NCBI RefSeq assembly: GCF_914271485.1
Contig: NZ_CAJZAG010000011.1
Span: 62,001-126,000 of the forward strand
Direction: 5' to 3'
Length of the DNA stretch: 64,000 nucleotides
DNA from: Cupriavidus pampae
GTDB taxonomy: Bacteria > Pseudomonadota > Gammaproteobacteria > Burkholderiales > Burkholderiaceae
Under the pieces are notes generated by a model, which saw only the letters and a program-made list of their open reading frames with translations, did no database searches and had not been told where the DNA came from. Below, piece by piece: positions 1-8,400 of this stretch (its first letter is position 1; the number at the start of each line of letters is the position of its first letter). Both the position numbers and the translations under genes were made by a program.

Positions 1-82
1 GGCGGCGTTGACGACATTCGCTTTCTACGACGTCGAAGTTTCACAAGTTTTAGCGCTATGACAGCAATGGCAGCGATGCAAG

Positions 83-1066
83 CTACTCCAGCTTCACCCC
101 TGCCTCCTGCACCACCTTGTGCCAGCGCACGAGTTCCGCCTCGATATGTGTGCCTAGCGCCTCCGGCGTCGAGCCCACGGGCTCATAACCGTTCGCGGCC
201 ACCTGCGCGCGCAGTTCGGGTTGCGTCAGCACGGCCGCGATCTCGGTGCTGAGCTTGTCGACAATCGCGCGCGGCGTGCCGGCCGGCGCAAGAATCGCGT
301 ACCAGCCGTTGATATCGAAGCCCGGCACGCCGGCTTCGGCTAATGTCGGCACATCAGGTGCCATGGCCGCGCGCTTGCTGCTGGTCACGGCCAGCGCGGT
401 CATGCGCCCTGCACGAATCTGGGGCATCGAGGTGGAAATGCTGTCGAACGTCAGTTGAATGTCGCCCGCGAGCATCGCGTTGACCACCTGCGCGCTACCC
501 TTGTAGGGCACGTGGGTCATCTTCACGCCGGCCATCGAATCGAACAACTCGCCCGCAAGGTGACCCGTATTGCCGTTGCCCGCCGAGCCGAACGTGATCT
601 TGCCCGGTGCGGCTTTGGCGGCTGCGATCAGCTCCGTCACGTTGCGCGCCTTCAGTGATGCGCTGCCGGCGACGATCAGCGGCAGGTTCGCCACCAACGA
701 CACCGGCGCGAAATCCTTGCGCGTGTCGTACGGCAGCTTCGGATACAGGCTCGGATTGATCGCGTGCGCGGCCAACACCATGATCAGCGTGTAGCCATCC
801 GGCTTGCTGCGCGCGAGGGCCTGCGACGCGATGGTGCCGCCGGCACCGGGCCGATAGTCGAGCACGATGGGCTGGCCCAGTTTCTCCTGCAGTTTGGCGC
901 CGAGCGGACGCGCGAGCAAATCCGCGCTGCCGCCTGGCGGATAAGGAATCAGCAATTGAATCGGCTTGGTCGGCCATGCCTCCGCCGCCATCGCGAGCTG
1001 CGGCATGACCGTTACGGTGGCGAGTGCCACCACAGCATGGAGCGCGTTCTTCGTCAGCATTCTCAT
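83..1066 (-). CDS. Bug-family (TctC-like) periplasmic solute receptor
   Basis: Predicted 327-residue periplasmic binding protein of the Bug/tripartite tricarboxylate receptor family, which binds small carboxylates outside the inner membrane. The N-terminus has a signal peptide ending near AMA-AEAW, followed by the family motif around IPYPPGGSADLLAR. I start it at the ATG at 1066 because GAGGGG lies a normal distance upstream; an in-frame ATG at 1105 would overlap the end of the preceding gene. It lies 28 bp after the CoA-transferase B subunit on the same strand, so it is probably co-transcribed and may bind the carboxylate that the transferase activates. No TctA/TctB membrane subunits are nearby, as is usual for orphan Bug proteins. 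Ligand unknown. Confidence 0.9.
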   Translation of the reverse strand: MRMLTKNALHAVVALATVTVMPQLAMAAEAWPTKPIQLLIPYPPGGSADLLARPLGAKLQEKLGQPIVLDYRPGAGGTIASQALARSKPDGYTLIMVLAAHAINPSLYPKLPYDTRKDFAPVSLVANLPLIVAGSASLKARNVTELIAAAKAAPGKITFGSAGNGNTGHLAGELFDSMAGVKMTHVPYKGSAQVVNAMLAGDIQLTFDSISTSMPQIRAGRMTALAVTSSKRAAMAPDVPTLAEAGVPGFDINGWYAILAPAGTPRAIVDKLSTEIAAVLTQPELRAQVAANGYEPVGSTPEALGTHIEAELVRWHKVVQEAGVKLE

Positions 1067-1094
1067 TGTTGTCCCCTCGCCTGTTATGGATGCC

Positions 1095-1805
1095 TTATGT
1101 GCCAAGCCCGGCGCGCAGCACGCGGCAGTCGGGCGCCAGCGTCAACGGTGCGGCGGACAGCGCCTGCACGGCGTCGAACGACACTCCCTCCACTAGCCCC
1201 GTTACGTGCAGGCCCTGCCCGGGTACCACATCGATGACCGCCAGGTCCGTATAGATACGATCGACCACGCCGAGGCCCGTCAGTGGATAGGTGCAACGCT
1301 CGACAATCTTGGGTTGCCCGTCGCGCGTCACGTGTTCCATCATCACGAACAGCGTTGCGGCGCCAACCACGAGGTCCATCGCGCCGCCAACGGCCGGGAT
1401 CGAATCGGGTTCGCCCGTGGACCAGTTAGCCAGATCCCCGGTTGCGGACACTTGAAAGCCACCCAGCACCGTGATGTCGAGATGACCGCCGCGCATCATC
1501 GTGAACGAGATCACGTGGTCGGAGATCGACGCGCCGGGTATCAGGCCAATCGGTGCCTTGCTGGCATTGATCAGGTCCGGATCGGTCGCGCCTTCGCGAA
1601 TGACCGGCCCCATACCGAGGATGCCGTTCTCGCTGTGCAGCACGATCTCGCGATCGCCCGGCAGTTGATCGGATACCAGCGTCGGCATGCCGATGCCGAG
1701 ATTGACGATGCTACCTGCGGGAATGTCATGCGCGACGACGCGCGCCATCTCGGCACGGCTCAGACGCGGCAACGTGGCGGTCATCGGTGACGTGTCATGC
1801 GGCAT
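1095..1805 (-). CDS. 3-oxoacid CoA-transferase subunit B
   Basis: Beta subunit (236 aa) of a family I CoA-transferase, which moves CoA from succinyl-CoA to a 3-oxoacid such as acetoacetate or 3-oxoadipate. It carries the family signature LHSENGILG, whose Glu forms the glutamyl-CoA intermediate, and the upstream NLGIGMPTLV segment. AAGGAG sits before the ATG at 1805, and the start overlaps the end of subunit A by 11 bp, which implies translational coupling. The PcaJ, ScoB and AtoA subgroups cannot be told apart by eye, so no symbol is given. Flanking Bug receptors suggest an imported carboxylate as substrate. Confidence 0.9.
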   Translation of the reverse strand: MPHDTSPMTATLPRLSRAEMARVVAHDIPAGSIVNLGIGMPTLVSDQLPGDREIVLHSENGILGMGPVIREGATDPDLINASKAPIGLIPGASISDHVISFTMMRGGHLDITVLGGFQVSATGDLANWSTGEPDSIPAVGGAMDLVVGAATLFVMMEHVTRDGQPKIVERCTYPLTGLGVVDRIYTDLAVIDVVPGQGLHVTGLVEGVSFDAVQALSAAPLTLAPDCRVLRAGLGT

Positions 1806-2475
1806 GAAGTTCTCCTTCGACCAGTGCCACCGCCTGCACGAATATGCCCGGCGTCATCACGGATTCGGGCGGCATATCGCCAAGCGGCACAACCTCATCC
1901 ACCTGCACGATCGTATGACGCGCCGCGGTGCACATGACCGGACCGAAGTTGCGCCCCGCATAGCGATACGTGAGGTTGCCCCAGCGATCGGCACGATGCG
2001 CCTTGATCAACGCGAAGTCGCCGCGCAATGGTTGCTCCAGTACGTAGCCGACTCCGTCGATCACGCGACTCTCCTTGCCCTCCGCGAGCGCGGTGCCGTA
2101 CGCGGTAGGCGTGAAGAACGGCCCGAGCCCCGCGCCAGCGGCGCGCAGGCGCTCCACCAGCGTACCTTGCGGCACGCATTCGAGCGCCACCTTGCCCGCG
2201 CGATAGGCATCGATAAAGGCCTCGGCATTGGTGGAACGCGGATGCGAGCAGATGACCTTGCGCACGCGGCCCGCACGTATCAGCGCCGCGATGCCGGTGT
2301 CACCGTTGCCGGCGTTGTTATTGACGATGACGAGGTCGCGCGCGCCCTGCGCCAGCAGCGCCTCCAGCAACGCATCGGGAATGCCCGAGCCACCAAAGCC
2401 GCTGACCAATACCGTGGCGCCATCGCCGATACCGGCCACCGCCGCCGCGAGCGACGGGGCGATCTTGTCGATCAT
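1795..2475 (-). CDS. 3-oxoacid CoA-transferase subunit A
   Basis: Alpha subunit (226 aa) of the same CoA-transferase. The N-terminal signature DGATVLVSGFGGSGIP is the CoA-binding glycine-rich loop of the family. The open frame extends upstream to 2715, but that part overlaps the neighbouring receptor gene. The ATG at 2475 has GAAGGAG seven bases upstream, so I place the start there. It lies 17 bp after the upstream Bug receptor and overlaps subunit B by 11 bp, forming a receptor-A-B-receptor operon. Confidence 0.9.
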   Translation of the reverse strand: MIDKIAPSLAAAVAGIGDGATVLVSGFGGSGIPDALLEALLAQGARDLVIVNNNAGNGDTGIAALIRAGRVRKVICSHPRSTNAEAFIDAYRAGKVALECVPQGTLVERLRAAGAGLGPFFTPTAYGTALAEGKESRVIDGVGYVLEQPLRGDFALIKAHRADRWGNLTYRYAGRNFGPVMCTAARHTIVQVDEVVPLGDMPPESVMTPGIFVQAVALVEGELHAA

Positions 2476-2492
2476 GAAGACTCCTTCGAGAA

Positions 2493-3479
2493 CTACTGCA
2501 AGGGGATGCCGGTGTCCTTGACCACGCGCGCCCAGCGCTGGCGCTCCTGCTCGATCATCTGCCCGAAGTGCTGGGGGGTGTCGCCACCCGACTGACCGCC
2601 GAGTTCGGCAAGGCGCGTCTTGATCTGTGGCTCTGCCAGCGCCGTCGACGCCGCCTTGTAGAGCTGGTCGATTACCGCCTGGGGGGTACCGGCGCGCGCC
2701 ACTAGCCCGAACCATGCCGTTACCTGAAAGTCGTCGTATCCCGCCTCCTTCATGGTGGGCACATCGGGCAGTTCTGGCACGCGCGTCGCGCTGGTCACCG
2801 CCAGCGCGCGCAGCTTGCCGGCCTGAATCTGCGGCAGCGAACTGGGCAGGTTGTCGACCATCATCGTCACCTGTCCCGCGACAAGATCGGCCACGGCCGG
2901 CGCGGCCCCTTTATAGGGGACATGAATGGCGTCGATGCCCGCGCGTTTCTTGAACAGCTCGCCGGACAGATGCACCGACTGGCCGGTTCCCGAGGAGCCG
3001 AACGACAACTGCCCCGGCTGCGTCTTCGCGTACGACACCAGTTCCGCGACGTTGTGGGCGGGCACTTTCGGATTGACCACAAGGACGTTGGGCACTGATA
3101 CCACCAGCGTAATCGGTGCGAAGTCCTGCGGTTTGTAGGGAAGCTGTCGGTACAGCGCGTAGTTGATGGCGTTCGGGCCGATATTGCCCATCATCAGCGT
3201 GTACCCATCGGCGGGGGCCTGCAGCAGCGCCTGCGCCCCGATGATGCCCGCCCCGCCCGCGCGGTTGTCCACCACGACCGGCTGTCCGAGGATCTCGCTC
3301 ATACGCTTGCCGACGAGCCGGGCTGCGATGTCGGTGGTACCGCCTGCCGCAGCGGGCACGATCAGCCGGATCGGGTGATCGGGATAGGCAGCCTGCGCGC
3401 CGCCCGCCATGCCCAACGAGAGAAAGGATGCAACCGCCCATGCGGCAGCCAGACCGGCCCCGCCCATCGTTGTGGTCAT
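2493..3479 (-). CDS. Bug-family (TctC-like) periplasmic solute receptor
   Basis: Second Bug receptor of the operon (328 aa). The signal peptide ends around GAQA-AYPDHP, followed by IRLIVPAAAGGTTDIAAR and the VDNRAGGAGIIGA segment common to the family. The ATG at 3479 is preceded by AGGAGA at a good distance; the longer frame to 3554 has no better site. It is the first gene of the receptor/CoA-transferase group. It clearly differs in sequence from the receptor at 83-1066, so the two may bind different ligands. Confidence 0.9.
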   Translation of the reverse strand: MTTTMGGAGLAAAWAVASFLSLGMAGGAQAAYPDHPIRLIVPAAAGGTTDIAARLVGKRMSEILGQPVVVDNRAGGAGIIGAQALLQAPADGYTLMMGNIGPNAINYALYRQLPYKPQDFAPITLVVSVPNVLVVNPKVPAHNVAELVSYAKTQPGQLSFGSSGTGQSVHLSGELFKKRAGIDAIHVPYKGAAPAVADLVAGQVTMMVDNLPSSLPQIQAGKLRALAVTSATRVPELPDVPTMKEAGYDDFQVTAWFGLVARAGTPQAVIDQLYKAASTALAEPQIKTRLAELGGQSGGDTPQHFGQMIEQERQRWARVVKDTGIPLQ

Positions 3480-3648
3480 TGCTGTCTCCTGGCCGGCCGT
3501 TATGTCATCGGCCGTTATGTATTTGTGTGGCGCCGTAACGTCCGGATCGCGCACTTACGATAGGCCAGCCCCGGAGACATGGGAATTCTTGATTTACAAC
3601 ACTGGGCTTCGGGGTTGTGGAAGTACCACCCCCCACCCGGCGGCCGTA

Positions 3649-4110
3649 TCACCGCACCTTCTTCACTTCCGTCGCCGAGGCAGCGATCGCGGTGCCGTCT
3701 TTTGCCAGTGGCCGCATTGGCGGCAGCGGCTTGCCGGTGCGCTTGTCGATCAGCACCGAATGCCATTCTCCCGGCGCGAACAAATGGCTCTCGCCCCATT
3801 GCCGCAGCGCCACGACCACCGGGAACAGGCGTTCGCCGGCGCTGGTCAGCACGTACTCGAGATAGGCCGTTCCGTCGGAAGCGGGCTGCGTGGCGAGAAT
3901 GCCCGCATCGACCAGTTTCTGCAGCCGGTCGGTCAGGATATTGCGCGCCATGCCGAGGTTGCGCTGAAAATCGCCAAAGCGCCGCACGCCGTCGAACGCG
4001 TCGCGCACGATCAACATCGACCAGCGGTCGCCGATGATGCCCAGCGATCGGGCGACCGGACAGGGATCCTCGCTGGGATCCAGACGCGTTTCGGATCGAG
4101 CTTTTGACAT
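3649..4110 (-). CDS. HxlR-family winged-helix regulator
   Basis: A 153-residue regulator of the HxlR (MarR-like) family. The N-terminal CPVARSLGIIGDRWSMLIVRDAF segment is diagnostic, followed by the winged helix RRFGDFQRNLGMARNILTDRL. HxlR proteins are dimeric and usually control an adjacent gene. Here it is divergent from an MFS transporter, and the shared promoter contains a 14-bp inverted repeat (4125-4192). It is probably a local regulator of the pump and of itself. It may also read into the downstream receptor operon 169 bp away. Confidence 0.92.
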   Translation of the reverse strand: MSKARSETRLDPSEDPCPVARSLGIIGDRWSMLIVRDAFDGVRRFGDFQRNLGMARNILTDRLQKLVDAGILATQPASDGTAYLEYVLTSAGERLFPVVVALRQWGESHLFAPGEWHSVLIDKRTGKPLPPMRPLAKDGTAIAASATEVKKVR

Positions 4111-4124
4111 GACAGGCCGTTGAT

Positions 4125-4192
4125 TGAATGTGGTTGCATTTTAAAACTAGAAGCCCTAGCATTCAACCAGTTTCGATTTGCAACTACATTCA
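4125..4192. promoter_or_regulatory. Inverted repeat between hxlR-type gene and MFS gene
   Basis: TGAATGTGGTTGCA at 4125-4138 and TGCAACTACATTCA at 4179-4192 are reverse complements at 13 of 14 positions, with centres 54 bp apart. The right arm ends four bases before the MFS ATG and the left arm ends 15 bp before the HxlR ATG. The layout suggests two operators for one dimeric regulator that represses both genes. A second pair, TTGAATG at 4124-4130 and CATTCAA at 4160-4166, lies inside it. Confidence 0.6.
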
Positions 4193-4195
4193 TCC

Positions 4196-5449
4196 ATGTC
4201 AAACCTGCCTTCGGCCGAGGTTGGGGACACGCTCGTCCCCAAAATGCCCACCGCTACCCTACCTTCCAGCCTGCTGACGCTGTTCGCCGTGGCGAGCGGA
4301 CTCAGCGTGGCGAACGTGTACTACGCGCAACCATTGCTCGACGCCATTGCGCGCGAATTCGGTGTCGCCGAGGCTGCCATTGGCAGCGTGGTCACGGCGA
4401 CGCAGATCGGCTGCGCGCTCGCGCTGGTGTCGCTAGTGCCGCTGGGCGATCGCTTCGACCGGCGCCGGCTGATGGTGATCCAGTTGCTCGCGTTGGTTGG
4501 CGCGTTGCTGCTCGTAGCCAGTGCCCGATCGACGCCGATGTTGTACGCCGGCATGCTGGCCGTTGGCCTGCTCGGCACCGCGATGACGCAGGGATTGATC
4601 GCCTACGCGGCCAGCACCGCCCATGGCGCGTTCGCGCATGAGCAGGGTCGGATCGTCGGTGCCGCGCAGAGCGGGGTGTTCATGGGGCTGCTCGGGGCGC
4701 GCGTACTCTCGGGCGCGATCGCCGATGTCGCCGGCTGGCGTGGCGTTTATCTGGCGTCGGCGGTACTGATGCTGGTGCTCGCGATTCCGCTGTGGCGCCG
4801 ACTGCCGGTTCTGCCTGCCCCGCGCGTGGACATCGGCTATGCCCGCCTGCTGGCATCCATGCTTACGTTGCTGCGCGAAGAACGCGTGCTGCGGCAGCGC
4901 GGCATGCTGGCGCTGTTGATGTTTGCGACCTTGAACATCTTCTGGAGTGCACTGGTACTGCCGTTGAGCGCCCCGCCCTTCTCGTTCCCGCATACCCTCA
5001 TCGGCGCGTTCGGTCTGGTCGGCATCGTCGGCGCGCTGGCATCCACGCGCGCGGGGCAGTGGGTGGATCGCGGCTTCAGCCAACGTACGACGTCCATCGC
5101 ATCGATCGTTCTCTTGATGGCATGGTGGCCGCTGTCGTACCTGCAGGCACCCTCGGCACTAGCCTCACTGGCGGCGCTAGTGCTCGGGATCGTGCTGCTG
5201 GATGCCGCCGCGCAGGCACTGCATGTGACCAACCAAAGCCTGATCCTGCGCAACCGGCCGCAGGCGGCCGGGCGCCTGATCGCGCTTTATATGCTGTTCT
5301 ACGCGATCGGCAGCGGTCTGGGCGCGAGCGTCAGCACGATCGCGTATGCATGGGGTGGCTGGCAGGCGGTGTGTCTGCTTGGCGCGGGGGTGAGTCTGCT
5401 TGCATTGCTTCTGTTCGTCATGCAACGTCGCCACACGCACGCAGCGTGA
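4196..5449 (+). CDS. MFS transporter (DHA1-like drug:H+ antiporter)
   Basis: A 417-residue major facilitator with about twelve hydrophobic segments. The family loop 2-3 motif appears as LGDRFDRRRLMV, and the N-terminal segment SGLSVANVYYAQPLLDAIA is typical of the arabinose-efflux-like DHA1 group that exports drugs or metabolites. The start is taken as ATG 4196; an upstream in-frame TTG lies inside the putative operator. It is divergent from an HxlR regulator, which suggests induction by the exported compound. Its 3' end overlaps the convergent histidine kinase gene by 32 bp. Confidence 0.9.
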   Translation: MSNLPSAEVGDTLVPKMPTATLPSSLLTLFAVASGLSVANVYYAQPLLDAIAREFGVAEAAIGSVVTATQIGCALALVSLVPLGDRFDRRRLMVIQLLALVGALLLVASARSTPMLYAGMLAVGLLGTAMTQGLIAYAASTAHGAFAHEQGRIVGAAQSGVFMGLLGARVLSGAIADVAGWRGVYLASAVLMLVLAIPLWRRLPVLPAPRVDIGYARLLASMLTLLREERVLRQRGMLALLMFATLNIFWSALVLPLSAPPFSFPHTLIGAFGLVGIVGALASTRAGQWVDRGFSQRTTSIASIVLLMAWWPLSYLQAPSALASLAALVLGIVLLDAAAQALHVTNQSLILRNRPQAAGRLIALYMLFYAIGSGLGASVSTIAYAWGGWQAVCLLGAGVSLLALLLFVMQRRHTHAA

Positions 5450-8400
5450 ACTGCATCAGCGCCCCACGCGGCGTGTTGTGGCTGGCCCATAGCTGCCCGC
5501 CATGCGAGTCGATGATCGAGCGGCAGATGGCCAGCCCCATGCCGAGTCCGGTCGGCTTGGTGGTGTAGAACGCCGCAAAGATGGTGTCGAAGTTGGTGTC
5601 GAAGTTGGTGTCGAAGTTGGCGTCGAAGCTGGCGGCATGTCCGGCCCCCTCTGCCCTGGCCTCATCGAGACCAAAGCCGGGTCCGGTGTCGGCCACGGTC
5701 ACGCGCACGTAGCCGTCGTCGCCAGCGCTCGCGGCAATGTCGAGCGCCCGCACACCGTCCTCCATCCCACGCATGGCCTCGAGCGCATTGACGATCAGGT
5801 TCAGCAACACCTGTTGCAGCGCCACCCGATCCCCTTCCACGCGTGGCAGGTTGCCGCCAAGGCGGACCGTCACTACCGCGCCGCTCCTGCGTGCTTCGGT
5901 CGCCGTGAGCTCGATCACCTCGCAGATCGCCGCGTCGATCGCCACGGCAGTCTTCTCGGGCGCCCCTTTCCGGATCAGTTGCCGGATGCGGCCCAACACA
6001 TCGGCCGCGCGTCCCCCATCTTTAACGATACGCTCGAGCGCGAGCATCGCTTCATCGCGGTTCGGCGCCGCCATCTTGAGCCACCGCATCGCGGCCTGGG
6101 CGTTGGTGACCGTCGCACCGATCGGCTGATTGATCTCGTGTGCGATCGATGCGGTCAGTTGCCCCATCGTGGCCACGCGATTGGCATGTGCGAGCTCGGT
6201 CTGCACCTCGCGATAGCGCCGCTCGCCTTCGCGTACCCGCTCCTCGGCACGACGGCGCTCCGTCAGATCGAGCACAAAGCCCACGCCCTGCTGGCTCTCC
6301 GCGCCGAACGTCGCCAACCCGATGATGACCGGCACTCGCGTACCGTTCTTGTGGATGTATTCCTTTTCGTAAGGCACCGCGCGCCCGGTGCGCAGCGCTT
6401 CCTCCAGGCCGCGTTCGCTGAGCGTCAGCATTTCCGGTGGCGTCAGGTCGCGCCAGCGCACGCGCCCGGAAACCAGCTCTTCACGCGCGTAGCCGACCAT
6501 ACGCAGGAACACATCGTTGGCTTCGAGAATATAGCCGTCGCTGTCCCAGCCGATGATGCCGATAATGTTCGACTCCACCAGCCGGCGAATCTTCGCCTCG
6601 CTGGCGGCAACGTCGCGATACAGGCGTGCATTCTCGAGCGAGATCGCGGCTTGCGATGCCACCAGCTTCAGCACCGCCACACGGCACGGATCGAACACCC
6701 GCGCCATCAGGTTGTTCTCCAGATAGATCGCGCCAACGAGCTTGGCGCGATTGGTCAGCGGCAGGCACAGCATGGAACGCGCGCGCAACTCGCGCACGTA
6801 AGGGTCCGCGACGAAAGACGGGTCGGCGCTGGCGTCGTCGAGCAACACGCTCTCGCGCGTCCGCAGCACTTGCAGCAGCATCGACATCGGCATCATGGTG
6901 GCGGTGACCTCCGCTTCCTCGTGGTGCAGTCGGATCCCATCCACGCCAACCGTAGCTTCTGCTGCCATGCGATGCGCGTCGTCGTCGATCAGGATCAGCA
7001 ACCCGCGCTCGGCGCCAGCCTGCTCGATTGCCGTGCGCAGGATCAGCGCGACCAACTTGTCCGGCACGATCTCGCCCGACACCGCTTGCGACACCTTGAT
7101 CACGGTGCCGAGATCCAGATGCTCGACTGGAGCGGCGATGGTGTGCGTCGACGTGGGCGCACGCGCCTCCGCGCGCAGATACGCATGCTGCGCCTCGAGC
7201 TGTCGCACCTTCCCGTCCGCGCCCCAGCACAGATAACCGTGCCGTGCGTCCTGCATATAGACGCGGGCGATCTTCGCCAGGCCGCGCGCCGCGTAGAAGC
7301 GTGACGCCAACTCGTTGGCCAGCGCCTCGATATGAATCAGGCCGCCATCGCGCGCCAACCGGATGGCATGCTCGTAGTGCAGCTCCGCCTCGGCCACACG
7401 CCCTTCGATGCGCGCAACCTCCGCCGTGACCAGTGCGGTCTGGCTCGCGAAGTTCTCCGTGCAGTGCGTGGCCCAGGTCTGGAGCTTGGCGCGCAGCACC
7501 TGAATCAGGCCCAGTTGTCGGCGTCGATCCTCCACCGCGATCACATCGTAGCGGGCCACTCCGACCAGCGCGGCGTAGAAGGTGTATTCGGCTTCCTCGA
7601 TAAACCCGTGCGAGATCCACAGCAGCGATTGCGCATGCGATGCCGCCGCCATCGCCGCCCAATGATCGCCAGCAAGGTAGCGCGCCTGCAGTTTGCGAAT
7701 CCAGTACCAGCACGCACGGATCGGCGAGCCTTCCGACAGCCGCGCTTCCATCTCCGCTTCATTGACGTCCTCGTCATCGAAGTGGCCAAACCTCGGCGTG
7801 ACGCCGCGCAGCGTGCGGATCAGCGCAAGCTGCTGCCCGAGGAAATCCACCACGAGCCGGAACTGCGCCTTGCTCGCATGCTCGATGCCACGCCGCGCCT
7901 CCGCTTCAATGATCGATAGCGACTCCCCCATATACAACTGCGTCGAGACCAGCGAGTTACAGGCAAAGCCGCCACGCGGTACATCGCCGATCCGCAGCGC
8001 GGTCTCGAACGCATCGCGCAACCGATCGGTACACTCCCGCATCGGCTGCGTCCAGCGCGCCACGAATAGGGAATAGGACAGATGGGTACGGGCCGCATGG
8101 CGCTCGCAGCCGTATCGCCTGACCAGCTCGCAGCCGAGTTGGCCAAAGCGAAAACCCACCGCATAGTCGCCAAACAAGCGCCCGGCAATGCGCGGAAAGT
8201 TTGCGTACGCGACGCACGATGCCTCGCCATTGCCGTGCGCCAGGCTCAGATTGACCGCTTTGCAAATCGTCAGCCCGGCCAGATTGCCGTGGGCCAGCAG
8301 CGCGGGCGAGAACAGCGACGCCAGAACCTCGAGCGTGGCGATCGCCACCTCGTCCGCCATCGGTGGCAGGTCGATCAGATCTTCGATTGACCGTTCGCCG

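Noticed and set aside
1..82. Possible gene end at the window start
   Set aside because: No coding frame or structured signal is visible in these 82 bases.
5502..7304. Long plus-strand frame of about 600 codons opposite the histidine kinase gene
   Set aside because: It is the antisense of a clearly conserved GC-rich gene, has a His/Arg/Gln-rich composition and no domain.
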